Shown: positions 34,462 through 45,935, counted from the first letter of the stretch. The stretch: 64,000 nucleotides of DNA from Lytechinus pictus (GCF_037042905.1 NC_087252.1:34623965-34687964), one strand, 5' to 3'. A program made the numbers and translations. Notes: generated by a model not told the origin, from the sequence alone.

Positions 34462-34814
34462 TTTGGGCAAAATACTAACAATGTAGAAATAATAAAGTGA
34501 AAAAAAGAAGGGAGAGGAAATATGTGTGAACGAGTAAAGAGGAATTTCGACTTACCTGATCTGAGTATATTCAGGTGAGCATGCATTTACATCGGCAAAC
34601 ATATTTCCTTGTCCATATTTACATTGTTGTTTTTAAACAGATTCCATGTCCTCCAAAATTAGTATGACCATATACGCGCATATAGATTGATACAGTGTCC
34701 ATATTTACAATGTTGTACATATATATATATCCAAAACGGTTAATTAAGCTATCTCATGTTTATAGTCTAATGGAAGATATATACAATATGGTTCTTTTTG
34801 TTATTTTTTCTAAA
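34462..34814. other. non-coding gap inside left TIR
   Basis: AT-rich spacer between the TIR and the 3' end of the acidic-protein gene. No gene or clear signal, apart from a TA-rich run near 34718. Confidence 0.5.
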
Positions 34815-35528
34815 TTAAATCGCCTCCTCCACCTCCTCCATTTCCTCCATCTCATTTTCTGAAGCAGATCCCGCTCCAGAGTCCGGCTCGTCCTCTTCCT
34901 CGTCCACTTCCTCGTACCCGCCTGACTGTTCCGTCCACGTACTGTCAGAGCCCGAACTTCCAGAGCCCGAACTGTTCCCTGATTCTCCTAAATATCCGGC
35001 ATTCAAAAGGAATAGGTGCTCTCGTTCTTCTTCATCGCTTATTTCGCATTCCCAATCATCAATAGTGTCTTCTTCATTTTCATCTTTGTAATTTTGTGGA
35101 TCAAACTGAAAATTTCTTTTTTCCAAGCGGTAAATTTCCTCCGTTTTATTTCGTATTTCCGGGAAATATTCTTCAATTTTATTTAGTTTCTGTAATATGC
35201 CTCCGAACCCTATCCAAAATGATGATGCGGATATTATCACAGCCCATTTGTTATGGTCCTGTATGAGATCAGGATTCCGGAGCATTGCTACGGACAGCCT
35301 ACGATATAAATTAGGAATCGGCTCAAGACTATTAGACCTACTACATGACGACATTAATTCTGTCAAATCATGCTCCGCGTAGGCTCTTTCACTCCTTTTT
35401 ATCTTAACTGCAACCCAGGTCACAATCTCCAATAGAGTCACGTATTCTATTATTAGCCAAGCTTCTAATTTTTCTTGTGGCGTGTTTTCGCTTATACCTC
35501 CAATAAGTGGAATTGGTAGAGCATCCAT
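34815..35528 (-). CDS. acidic protein of unknown function, inner left end
   Basis: This 237-codon ORF starts with ATG at 35528 and reads toward the left TIR, opposite to the main gene block. Residues 1-147 look globular and mostly helical, with one hydrophobic stretch (WAVIISASSFWIGFGGILQ, about residue 95) that may be a core helix or a membrane segment. From about 148 on, the chain is strongly acidic and serine/glycine-rich, ending in Glu-rich repeats. I recognise no family. Its position, divergent from the polymerase gene across a tandem-repeat region, fits an early or regulatory gene, but this is inference. No relative was found in the outer element. Confidence 0.6.
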   Translation of the reverse strand: MDALPIPLIGGISENTPQEKLEAWLIIEYVTLLEIVTWVAVKIKRSERAYAEHDLTELMSSCSRSNSLEPIPNLYRRLSVAMLRNPDLIQDHNKWAVIISASSFWIGFGGILQKLNKIEEYFPEIRNKTEEIYRLEKRNFQFDPQNYKDENEEDTIDDWECEISDEEEREHLFLLNAGYLGESGNSSGSGSSGSDSTWTEQSGGYEEVDEEEDEPDSGAGSASENEMEEMEEVEEAI

Positions 35529-35649
35529 GGTTAGAGTGTCAACGTTTCAAATAATTCTTGACAAATGAATTTTCTGGGGGTAAAGCAGACTTCTTAATAA
35601 CTCTTTTTACCGCCTTGGTCGATTTTTCTTGGCAAACATCTTGTCATCT

Positions 35650-36300
35650 CATCTTCGCTTCAATCGGTAATTTCTCTATTTGGTTAAAAGCTACCATGAC
35701 TTTTCGAAAAACAACTTTTTCTTTTTTGGTAAAGACCTTTCCTTTGCATCTTCGCTTCAATTGGCAATTTCTCTATTTGGTAAAAAGCTACCATGACTTT
35801 TCGAAAAACAACCTTTTCTTTTTTTACAAAGACCTTTTCTTTCGCATCTTCGCTGCAATCGGCAATTTCTCTATTTGGTTAAAAGCTACCATGACTTTTC
35901 GAAAAACAACTTTTTCTTTTTTACAAAGACCTTTTCTTTCGCATCTTTGCTTCAATCGGTTATTTCTCTACATGGTTGAAAACAAACTTCTTACGATGAC
36001 TCGTTTAAAAAACTTTTAATCGTTGGAACAAAACAAAGAATGCAACAACTATTCATCTCATCTTCGCTTCAATCGGTTATTTCTGTACTTGGTTAAAAGC
36101 TACCATGACTTATCTAAATACAACTATTGATGGTTGGAACAAAACAAAGAATGCAAGAACTATTCATCTCATCTTCGCTTCAATCAGTTATTTCTGTACT
36201 TGGTTAAAAGCTAGCATGACTTTTCGAAAAACAACTTTTGATCGTTGGAACAAACATCTTGTCATCGTATCTTCGCTTCAATCGGTTATTTCTCTACATG
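35650..36300 (+). repeat. seven tandem repeats of 97-117 bp
   Basis: The word CATCTTCGCTTCAATCGG and its neighbourhood recur at about 35650, 35747, 35845, 35942, 36059, 36170 and 36268. Each unit also contains AAAAGCTACCATGACTTTTCGAAAAACAAC or close variants in part. The block fills the space between the divergent acidic-protein and polymerase genes, so it could be a shared control region or replication site. The ORF at 35558-36019 is a product of the repeats. Confidence 0.88.
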
Positions 36301-36473
36301 AATGAAATCTAACTATTGCTAACGCACAGTTAAACCATGCAAAAACAAGGAATAAACGTTATGAAATGAAAGGATGTGGTCAGTTTGAATGCTAAATATA
36401 CATTATTTTGATGGTCAATATTTTGATTGTTGCTATGGTCGCACTTACCAACACCAAACCCTGTATAAATTGA

Positions 36474-36480
36474 CTGGAAT
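36474..36480 (+). promoter_or_regulatory. TATA box before inner polymerase
   Basis: TATAAAT, 119 bases before the ATG at 36593. Confidence 0.45.
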
Positions 36481-36592
36481 ATAACCCGACGCTATCACAA
36501 ACGTTCGAGATAGTCACCTAGACACAACGGACTCTGTTGATTCCACGCACAAAGCACCATATTTGTGTATTCTATTTAGAATTTAAAAAAAA

Positions 36593-39500
36593 ATGGCAGA
36601 ACAGTGGACAAGACAAGACGAACGGGAATTCAAAGAGCTTCGGAGAAATTTTATCGCTGCCACTCAAAGGCGAATGAGGACCGTCCGGCAGCAACAAGAA
36701 CGAGAAACCCACAGTAGAGAGGCCAGACATGCTCTCTTCAATCTCCAAAGAGATTTGGAAGAGGATGTGGTATCCAGTGCAGAAGACCTTGATGAATTTT
36801 CGGTAAGCTTGAGAATAACGTTATACTTTACTATATTGACATATGTTTTCCAAAATTTTTATTGTCGAATGGTACAAATTGTTTATATCAAGCCAACCTT
36901 TGTGTAGAATATCAATATGGACACCCTCATGTTCATTCTGTCAGTATGTGTCCAACATTTTTTGAATAAAATGTTATTAAGAGGTCGTTTTCTTGACTTG
37001 TTCTCCTCTAATAGTCAATGGATATTGCCTCTTCATCTGGTGTGGTCCCTCCTTTGAACGATGCTCCTACGCAATCCACTATAAACGAGATTATGCGTGG
37101 AGAGGAACGGGAAAATGAAGTAAGTAGAATATGTATTTTCCGTGTCGAGTAATATTCTCTGAGTCTACATCCTCTTTTAAATTCAACAAAGTTATCATTA
37201 GACATTGATCTTTTATTCCTGTTACGATATTTTGTTTATCTTAGATCACCAATCAGTCATCTACCCCAGCCAGCCAAAGTTCATCGATTCCTGATGAGGT
37301 TCTTCTCGACGCGTACGCAGCTATGGAAGATGATTCAAACGTTGAAGCGTCGGGAGATGAACAAGGGGGTGAACCCACTACTGAGAATGACTCAATCGTC
37401 GAAGAAGAGGAAGAGGAATCTGCGCGAAGACCCATTACTACCGAACGTCTTGCGGTAAGTTAAATGTGTGATTTGAAACTAATCGTTATTTGTCATCCAT
37501 GACGGATCCCATTCTTGTGTTTCTCCACATTTCAATTTGAACTACATGAATTGATTTCCCTTACATGTTACCTTTTTTTTTATAGGAGCTGATCGAACGA
37601 TTCTATAACATCGTAGGGCGAGAGGAGAGGGCGGCACCCCGATTTGCCGGACGTGTCTTCGACTACGATGTTAACGTCCGTCCGCTGACTCCGCTACTAG
37701 ACCAGACCTCTCCGGAGAATGTAGTTTCTGCATTGTTATTAAGTATTATAAGAAACATGACCGTGCAATTTGAAGATCACGATCTGATAGGTTTTGTGAT
37801 ATCTTCGCCCTCTTTGAGCCAGGATATCGGCATTCCTTTGACTCGCTACGATCAATTTTCGTTGGATCGACTTTTAACCCTTTTGGAACAACTCATTCAA
37901 TCGAACGAACAAGTTTTTCTCTTTGAAGGGGGATTCTCAATCAGAGTAATCCACATCAAAACGCTACAAGGGGGCGAAATAAAGAAAATACCCTGCCACT
38001 TAACAAGTTCATCAACAACAAACGTCGATTCTTAAAAATTGAAAATAAAGATGAACTTTGTTGCGCGCGTGCTTTGGTTGTTGCCATGGCACATGTTGAT
38101 AAACACAACAACCCCTTGCACTATAAAAAGATTAGGCGACCGCAAGGACAATTGCAAGAAAATGAGGCGCGTTTATTACATTAAAAAGCGGAGGTCCAAG
38201 AAGGCAGATGTGGTATTCCTGAGATAGAAAAATTTCAGGAACACCTTCGCTCACAGGGTTATCAGATCGTAGTCTACGGTACCACCACCAAACATGGTCT
38301 TCTCTACAAAGGCCAACCAAATAATAAGATGCTTATCCTTTTTTTACATAATAATCATTACGATGTTATTCTTAGCTTGCCTGCGTTTTTAGGCAAGAGT
38401 TATTTTTGTACAATTTGTTTTAAGGGGTATGACGCGGAAGAGAGACATAGATGTATTAATAGTTGTAACTGCTGCAAGAAAAATGTAGGTTGTGAGTTCG
38501 AAGCTTGGGTGACGTGTGAAACTTGTAAAAGAGCTTTCAAAAGTCAGACATGTTTCGATCGTCATCGTGAGAAAAAATCGCAATCAAAATCAATTTGTGA
38601 AAAGGTGTTCAAGTGTAAATGCGAAGTCATCTTGGACACTCGTTTCAAAGACCCCAAAATACATGAATGCGATAAACGGTATTGTGAGCGATGTCGTGCC
38701 TACGTCGTGAAAGAGAATCATCAGTGTTTCATGCAACCACTACCAGATGCGCAAAAAGCGAAGAAAAAAACGAAGAAAACCAAAGGGGATGAAAAAACAG
38801 TTGAAAAGCAAATGTTCATCTTCTTCGATTTGAATGTCGACAAGACGTTAAAATCGATGAAAACCAGCACGGGCCTGTCTATAAGCACATTCCAAACCTA
38901 TGCGTTGCACAACGCGTGTGTGAGGATTGCGTCATGTTAAAAGATGAAGCCTGTGCCAGGTGCGGTATTCGAGAGCACATTTTTAGGGGGAATGACACTG
39001 TCGATACATTTTGCGATTGGCTTTTAGGGGTAACGAACATGACGGAGTCATCGCTATCGCTCACAATGCTCGTTCTTACGATGCGCAGTTTATTCAAGAT
39101 TACTGCTTCCGAAATGCCATCGCTCCAGATGTAATCTTGAATGGCTCTAAACTCCTATGTTTAACCGTAGGTAAGGTAAAGGTCATTGACTCTCTCAGCT
39201 TTTTAGCCATGCCATTGTCCGCGTTCCCTGCCACCTTTGACCTATCAGAGTTGAAGAAAGGGTTTTTTCCTCACCTGTTTAACAAACTAGAAAACCAAGA
39301 GTACGTTGGTGCAGTACCCGAACAAGCCTACTTTGATCCAGATGGGATGTCCGATGACAAGAGGAGAGAGTTCCAAGAGTGGTATGAAAAACACAAAAAT
39401 TATAGATTTGATCTGCAAAAGGAATTGCTGGAATATTGCCAGACAGATGTTCAAATCCTGACTGAGGGGTGCATGCGTTTTAGATCGCATTTTATGAGTG

Positions 39501-41367
39501 TCACTGGGGGTATAGACCCTTTCAAAAACGTGACCATTGCTGCCGCATGTAATGTTGTATTTCGGACTCGATTTTTGAAACCCAATACAATCGGACTCAT
39601 CCTTAATAGAGGTTACAGAAACAATGACAGACACTCTATTGCTGCCCTGAAATGGTTGAAATGGGTAAGCTTCCACGAGGGTATTGAAATTCAGCATGCG
39701 CGAAATGGAGGGGAATATCAAATTGGGGGGTACAAAGTAGATGGCTACCATTCAGCTACAAAAACGTGTTATGAATTCTTAGGCGACATTTGGCATGGGT
39801 GTCTAAAATGTTATAAAAGAAGAGATACTCTTGTACCGGATTCAAGCAACACGGTACAAGATGTGTATGATTATACTATGCTACGGTTGCACGCATTGCG
39901 AAAACTGGGATACAGAGTGGTTGTAATGTGGGAATGTGATTTCAACAAAATGAAAAAGGAAAACTCGGGGCTAAGGGATTTTTTGACAAGACTTAACATT
40001 GTAGAGCCACTTGAACCAAGGCATGCATTTTATGGAGGGAGGACCAATGCCATTAAACTATTTCATCGAGTTCAGGGCGCCGAAAGGATTCAATACATTG
40101 ACGTCTGTAGCCTCTATCCTTGGGTATGCAAATACGCAAACTTCCCTATAGGTCATCCTACTATCATCACCGAAAATTTCAAACCCCTTGGTCACTTTTT
40201 CGGTCTGGTGAAATGTAAAATGATTCCACCAAGAGGGTTATTTCATCCTGTCCTTCCTTATCGCAATTCAGGTGGTAAGTTGTTGTTTCCACTCTGTCGT
40301 ACCTGTGTGGAGCAGCAGCAGACACAGCGCTGCGAACATAACGATGAGGAAAGGACTCTATCCGCAACCTGGGTCACAGAGGAAATAAAAAAAGCTCTTG
40401 ACTTGGGCTATCGTGTGGGGGAGGTGTACGAGGTATGGCATTACTCCAACACATCGCATTACGATCCACATTCACAAACGGGAGGACTCTTCATCGAGTA
40501 CATTAATTTGTTTTTGAAGGTCAAACAGGAAGCAAGTGGGTGGCCAAAAGAATGTCGTTCGGAAGATGTTGTGCCCACCCTACACATTGAAAAAGAAAGA
40601 CAAAAATACGTAAAGAATTACCATGAAAAGGAGGGTATACTTTTGGATCCGGCAGCCATCAGGACAAACAAAGGTTTGAGGGCAGTAGCCAAGATTTGTT
40701 TGAATAGCTTTTGGGGAAAATTCGGACAAAGAAATAATCTTCCAAAAACCCGTTATTTCACACAACCTGAAGAGTTCTTCCAGCATATCACCAATCCTAG
40801 ATTGAACATAAAGCACATAGATTTCCCCAACGAAAACATGGCGCAAGTGCAGCATGAGGAAGAAGAAGATTTTCTAGAAGTACTTCCTAACACAAACGTC
40901 GTAGTGGCTGCTTTCACCACGTGTTATGCGAGACTCAAACTGTACAGCTACCTCGAGCAACTGCAACAGCGCGTGCTCTATTTTTATACTGATTCCATTA
41001 TATACCTCACAAACGACACCATGACAGACATCCCAACAGGTAACTACCTCGGTGACATGACCGACGAATTAGAAAAGGATTTTGGACAAGGAAGCTACAT
41101 TACTGAAATCTATGCCCTTGGACCAAAAAATTACACATACAAAGTGTATTCCTCGAAAAAGAAAAGCGAAGTTGTGGGTAGCTGTAAAGTGAGAGGCATA
41201 ACACTGAATTGCAGGAACGCAAAATTGGTCAACTTTGAAACTTGCGCTGAAAAGCGCGTAAACGTACACAAGGCATTGTTACTCGTACGGAAACCAAAGA
41301 GCATCGTCTTGTTTACGACAAGCGCGTGAGAGTGGACAACTTTCGTACCATTCCTTACGGTTTCTGA
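36593..41367 (+). pseudogene. protein-primed family B DNA polymerase, inner element, spliced and broken
   Basis: The gene starts at 36593 and has three clear GT-AG introns, all in phase 0: exons 36593-36802, 37015-37119, 37245-37454 and 37586 onward, with CGGTAAG, AAGTAAG and CGGTAAG donors. Exons 1-3 encode a polar, acidic N terminus. From exon 4 it follows the outer polymerase: conserved N domain, Cys-rich zinc region (38380-38730) and exonuclease motifs AHNARSYDAQF and YCQTDVQIL. Then come motif A YIDVCSLYPWV, motif B KICLNSFWGKF and motif C. It is broken: open segments are 37586-38035, 38329-38940, 39011-41329 and a last piece to 41367, in changing frames. Motif C reads YFYTDS, with Tyr in place of the first catalytic Asp, and the Exo I acidic pair is altered (FFDLNVD). 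It is therefore inactive on two counts. Confidence 0.93.
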
Positions 41368-41934
41368 AATTCTTTTCCTTTTATCTTACCTTTCTTTTTC
41401 TTCTATCATTTTTTTTCTTTCACATAAACCTTTATTCTTCTTGTGCTATCCTTAGTTTTCATTTTTTAAAGCGATTATTTTTGTGTGTGTTAATGTACAG
41501 TATATTTATTTTTGTTAAAGTATTATATATTTTTATACCATGCCAGTCTTGTCAAATAAACATTACAATCTGTTTGAATTTTATGGTGGATGGTACCTTG
41601 CGCGTTTCTCAATGTCAGAAGCTAAAATGCAAAACAAGGAAAGTCCTACTACGATTATTTTTTCTTACTCAACGATGATGTTAGAAGTTAACGATAAATA
41701 CAACGATCAATGCACTCCTAATACTGTCAAGTAATTACGAAAATAAAGAAAAGCAAGTGTTGAATATGAATGAACTATTGTCATTTATCTTTTTTTTTTT
41801 TTGTTATCGATGAAATACAGAATGAATATGTGTGTTTGTGGGAGAAGTTGAAATAAACGGAGGCAATTAGAGACGGAGTGAAAAATTACATGAATTTCTG
41901 GACGAATGCGTGAGATCGTGTCTAAGAAGATGAG
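41368..41934. other. non-coding spacer between inner polymerase and ATPase
   Basis: T-rich sequence after the polymerase. An AATAAA word near 41739 could serve as a polyadenylation signal. A 64-codon ORF at 41540-41734 begins with ATG but has no recognisable feature; it lies where the outer element has its small membrane ORF, yet lacks a membrane segment. Confidence 0.45.
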
Positions 41935-41942
41935 TATAAAAG
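41935..41942 (+). promoter_or_regulatory. TATA box before inner ATPase
   Basis: TATAAAAG, 42 bases before the ATG at 41977, an ideal distance for a short 5' leader. Confidence 0.6.
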
Positions 41943-41976
41943 CATGTGATTTGGAAGAGGGTGGTTATTTGAGAGA

Positions 41977-42614
41977 ATGGACGTTCGCTGGAAGCATCCT
42001 TTTACAGCTCTAATCGCGGGACCGACGGGGTGTGGTAAAACGCAATTTGTGACGAAGCTCCTTAAACATCATGAACAGTTGGTGGATAAACCTTTTGAAA
42101 AGATCATTTGGTGTTATGGTGAATATCAGAGGGGTTATGCTGATATGGCGAGGGATATGCCATTTATTGAACTTCAGGAGGGTATTCCTTCAGATTTGGA
42201 GGGGATATTTGACCGCGAGCAGTCCAATTTGATCATCTTGGATGATTTGATGTCCCAGGCAAATCAAGATCAGAGGGTGTCGCATCTTTTCACTAAAGGT
42301 AGTCATCATCGTAATCTTTCCGTCATATAATCAGCCAGAATCTCTTTCACCAGGGAAAAGAGAGTAGAACCATCAGTCTCAATGCCCACTACATCATCTT
42401 ATTTAAAAATCCACGCGACTCTTCCCAGATTGTTCACTTGGCAAAGCAAATCTATTCTCAAAATGGAAAATGTTTACAAGAAGCCTATAAAGACGCCACC
42501 AGTAAACCGTACGGATACCTCATGATAGACTTGAAGCCAGATACGGAGGATCAAATTCGTTTGCGCACCAATATCTTTCCGGGTGAGAAAAATGTGGTGT
42601 ATGTGATGAAATGA
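41977..42614 (+). pseudogene. genome-packaging ATPase, inner element, one frameshift
   Basis: The ATG at 41977 opens 117 codons with Walker A GPTGCGKT (residues 15-22), YGEYQ and Walker B LIILDDLM (about 85-92), then HHRNLSVI. A stop at 42328-42330 follows, but similarity to the outer ATPase continues in a neighbouring frame (SQNLFH, LFKNPRD, MIDLKPD, NIFPGEK) to a TGA at 42612-42614. A single-base loss at about 42324-42332 would account for this; a sequencing error is an alternative. The family packages viral DNA into preformed capsids and belongs to the FtsK/HerA group. A TATA box lies just upstream. Confidence 0.9.
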
Positions 42615-42635
42615 TTGGTAATACTTCTATCATTG

Positions 42636-42643
42636 TATAAAAT
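42636..42643 (+). promoter_or_regulatory. TATA box before inner GGF gene
   Basis: TATAAAAT, 74 bases before the ATG at 42717, at the same relative place as the box in the outer element (31183-31190). Confidence 0.5.
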
Positions 42644-42716
42644 CAGAGGTATCGGCCGCTCCATCGTCACTCTCCTAATATAAAACAACGTGAATGCACG
42701 CATCTTTTCATTCGAC

Positions 42717-43097
42717 ATGTCTCAGAGGATGAAGAAGAACGCTCCTTATCTACATGTCCTGGCGGGTGGAAGTCCTATACAAAGAAAAGGAGTACTGCAA
42801 GGAGCCAAAAAGGACTTGATCGAGACCCTGTGTGAATGTGCCCTCAATATTCTCCACGGTAACGTTTCTCTCTCCAACAGTGAGAAAAAGAAGCTGCATT
42901 GTCATAAGAACACCTTACGGAGTCTGTGTAACAGAAAAATTGCACTAAGTAAAAAGAAGAAAAAACTGCTGAACCAGAAGGGTGGATTTTTACCAGCACT
43001 GATTGCTCCTATTGTTGCCAGTTTGGTGGGGGATTTTGGCATCCGCGGCATCCGCTTGGGTATTCAACGCAGACGACAACGACGTACAAAGAAATAA
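42717..43097 (+). CDS. conserved Polinton protein with GGF motif (unknown role), inner
   Basis: I place the start at the ATG at 42717 (MSQRMKKNAP) because it aligns with MSRRVQTHAV of the outer protein; the open frame extends further up without another ATG. The 126-residue product has the ETLCECALNILHGNV helix, a Lys-rich middle, QKGGFLPALIAPIVASLVG and a very basic tail (RRRQRRTKK). The stop overlaps the ATG of the next gene (TAATG). Role unknown; a DNA-binding or membrane-active virion part is possible. Confidence 0.78.
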   Translation: MSQRMKKNAPYLHVLAGGSPIQRKGVLQGAKKDLIETLCECALNILHGNVSLSNSEKKKLHCHKNTLRSLCNRKIALSKKKKKLLNQKGGFLPALIAPIVASLVGDFGIRGIRLGIQRRRQRRTKK

Positions 43098-43881
43098 TGA
43101 CCATGCATTATGCAAAAAAGATGGTGTTGGTACCTCATGAAACCGTTCAGCAAATGCATTCTTCTCATCAGCAGACTCTCAACCCTACTTACCAAGGCCT
43201 GTCCGGATTGGATGAACAGATGCAGACCATCTTACGTCGTCGAGATATTCCGAAAGATGAAAGAGCAAAACTCTACGAACAAGCATTACTGGGTTATATC
43301 AACATGCATCAGAAACTAAATCAACCTCTGGCTGTAACGGTGGAGACTTCATCCACCCCCAGTCACAATCATCGCAAAGTAATATGCCAGACCCCTCTAT
43401 TCTTTCTCGGACATCCACGTGGACACAGCGTGTGAAAGACAGCGTACCTAAAACGCTGGTACGGAAAGCGGAACAGCTCATGCGCCTATTAGAAGGAGCG
43501 TCCTCTGTAGCTTTCACCGAAAAAGGAGAGTTGGAGTTCAAAGGAAAAGTCGTAGAAGGAACGCATGTTGTGGACCTTGTCAATGATGTGTTGAGGAAAA
43601 GAAAGTCCTATTCTCCGAGAGGATGGCAGACATTTGCCCAAGCCTTGGTCACGTTGCATCCTCCCCGGGAACTGGTAGGAAATGAAGACAGGTGGAAATT
43701 CATACAGCAGCTAATGAATTCGTCCCAATTGTTATTTTCCCCTGGAACAAAGAAGCAGAGTGAGAAAAGGGAAGACCCTGTCACCACTCAACCAGAGATA
43801 TTTGCTTCAGCGGATCACCTACCTCCTCGGAAAAGACGTCGTGCCAAACGGAAGACCTCATCTCGCTGGACTCCCTATTGA
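43097..43881 (+). pseudogene. conserved Polinton protein with C-terminal WxPY (unknown role), inner, frameshifted
   Basis: The ATG overlaps the stop of the GGF gene. The first frame (to about 43340) contains MVLVPHET and GLDEQMQTILRRRD; the remainder (43384-43881) contains KAEQLMRLLEG, GTHVVDLVNDVLRKRKSY and LVGNEDRWKFI, and ends in a basic tail PPRKRRRAKRK and SRWTPY. One frame change lies between about 43330 and 43390. The outer gene has the same parts, also broken. Helical content, a basic tail and the position before the integrase and capsid genes would fit an assembly or core protein, but this is a guess. Confidence 0.72.
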
Positions 43882-44044
43882 TATATCCAGGTATTCTTCC
43901 ATTCTAGTCATTTCAAAGAACTACGGATACGAAGCAACATGGGTTGCTGGCCCCCATCTTGGAAATTTGAAGTTAAACGTATCAGGTGCGCGTTGGCTTG
44001 TTGCAAAGGAAACGTAAACATAAAAGTGATAGAAACAGCAGTCG

Positions 44045-45119
44045 ATGGAAAAAATCCTGGAAGAACTGTATTACGATCCGGAGCATCCCGCAAGTTTTGG
44101 TGGTGTCGATGTTGTCTACCGAGCAGCGAAAAAGCGAAATGGAGATATCACCAAGGAACAAGTGCAGAGATGGTTGATGGAACAACCGACATACACCTTA
44201 CACAAACCACTTTGTCGTCGTTTCAAAAGAAATAGAGTTATCGTGTATGGCATTGATCATCAATGGCAAGTGGATCTGGTCGATATGCAGGCCCTCTCAC
44301 GTAAAAATAAGGGAATCAAGTATCTCCTGACCTGTATAGACATATTTTCCAAGTACGCCTGGGTCGTTCCTCTGAAAGATAAAAAGGGTCCAACTCTTGT
44401 CCAGGCATTTCAACAAATACTGAAAGAAGGACGGAAGCCTCACAAACTGCAATCCGACAAAGGGGGTGAATTCATCAACAGACCGTTCCAACAGCTCCTA
44501 AAGGAGGAAGGAATCCACTTTTTTACGACCCAGAACGAAGCAACAAAAGCGAGTGTCGCTGAAAGATTCAATAAAACGCTCAAAGGCAGGATGTTCAAGT
44601 ATTTCACCAGTAAAAACACTCGTAAGTACATAGATGTACTACCCAAACTAGTGTCTGCATACAATAAGAGAAAGCATTCCAGCATCGGACGACCCCCTGT
44701 GGAAGTGAAAGCTACCAACGAAAAAGATGTCTGGTTAACTCTGTATGGAGACAGGTCCGTGGCCATAAGCAGGCGACCAAAATTTAAGGTGGGAGATAAA
44801 GTTCGACTTTCCATGGCAACGTAAACCTTCAGAAAAGGTTATCTTCCAAAGTGGACGGAGGAGATCTTCACTGTGAGTCAGATTGTAAGAAGAAGACCCC
44901 TAGTCTACAGAGTCCAAGATTTCAGCGGGGAGCATATCGATGGAACTTTCTACGAAGATGAATTGTAGAAAATCGTTCCACCCAACGATGAAATTTACAA
45001 GATCGAACGAATTCTACATACGCGAAAGAGGGGGAAAAGTGACTGAATATTTCGTAAAGTGGTGGGGGTATCCAGACAAGTTCAACAGCTATGTCACTGA
45101 TATTGTCAGTTTGAAATAA
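44045..45119 (+). pseudogene. DDE integrase with chromodomain, inner element, broken C-terminal part
   Basis: The 259-codon open part starts at the ATG at 44045. It contains the retroviral-type rve core with catalytic D77 (WQVDLVDM), D138 (QSDKGGEF) and E173 (SVAERFN), about 35 residues apart, then a GDKVRLS segment. An in-frame TAA (44822-44824) ends it. Coding similarity goes on (YLPKWTEEIF, a further stop TAG near 44966) to a chromodomain with YFVKWWGYPDKFNSYV, reached after another frame change near 45038, ending at 45119. Polinton integrases insert the element and create 6-bp duplications; their chromodomain is thought to read histone marks. The catalytic core is complete, but the targeting end is lost. 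Confidence 0.92.
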
Positions 45120-45159
45120 AAGAGCACATCCTACATCAAACTTGATTAGTTGGTTCATC

Positions 45160-45921
45160 ATGGCTAAGACAACAGCATCGTCCTTTTACCTCACCTTACC
45201 GAGTAACAGTTCGCTTGGCGACTATCCTGAGAACACATTGGCACATTTTAAGGTTAAACTCCCTTATACCGTTTTACTCGAAGGTGAATGGGAGGCTGGG
45301 CTTGTGGAAATGCACTACCCGAATAGGTGGTTCAACGTCCATAGCTCCTACCAACAATCCATGATTCTCTTTTCGGGCAATGGCGGACAGAGCTGGGACG
45401 AACATCGCATCCCAAACGGTCATTACAGCGATATTCGAGCATTGTTGACTCTGGTCGTACCCAAAGAACTCCGAAGGGCTGTTGAATTTGAATACAACCC
45501 ACATTCCAGCGTGGTGACGTTGCTCACCCATGACCCATTTTACAGGGTCAAATTGATAGGAGGAATAGCCACCATGTTGGGTTTTCCCGATGGAACCTCG
45601 ATGGCCGGACCGTTAAAAGCCAAGTTACCCGTCGACATGATGATGATTCATGCCTTGTACGTCTATACGGATATCGTCGAGCATCAGATTGTGGGGGACA
45701 CACGAGCCCCATTGTTACGTGTCGTGCAAGTCAAGGAAAGGCATGGGAACGATGTGACGGTCAATTTTGAGGTTCCACATTATCTTCCAGTCTCAAAGAA
45801 ACTTTTCAACGTGATGGAGATCGATATAACGGATGCCACGGGTCATAGAATCCCATTTCAACGAGGAAGAGTGGTTGTCAAACTACATCTTAGAAAGAGC
45901 GCTCCCTCATTGTTAAGATAA
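45160..45921 (+). CDS. penton-like minor capsid protein (single jelly-roll), inner element
   Basis: The ATG at 45160 (MAKTTASSFYLTLPSNSS) is chosen because the open frame upstream has no other ATG and the outer protein starts at the same motif. The 253-residue product has the typical Polinton minor-capsid start: SFYLTLPSNSS, YPENT, KVKLPYTVLLEGEWEAGLVE, and later ALYVYTDIVEHQIVGD and a C-terminal RGRVVVKLHLRK. In the family this protein forms the fivefold vertices of the virion. It is intact and lies between integrase and core protein, transcribed with them. Confidence 0.93.
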   Translation: MAKTTASSFYLTLPSNSSLGDYPENTLAHFKVKLPYTVLLEGEWEAGLVEMHYPNRWFNVHSSYQQSMILFSGNGGQSWDEHRIPNGHYSDIRALLTLVVPKELRRAVEFEYNPHSSVVTLLTHDPFYRVKLIGGIATMLGFPDGTSMAGPLKAKLPVDMMMIHALYVYTDIVEHQIVGDTRAPLLRVVQVKERHGNDVTVNFEVPHYLPVSKKLFNVMEIDITDATGHRIPFQRGRVVVKLHLRKSAPSLLR

Positions 45922-45935
45922 TCAGAGAGTGCAGG

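Noticed and set aside
35558-36019. A 153-codon repetitive protein
   Set aside because: The frame follows the tandem repeat and begins before it by chance; repeats change frame later in the block.
35650-36300. CRISPR-like array
   Set aside because: Repeats are long, directly adjacent and degenerate, without unique spacers; the setting is eukaryotic.
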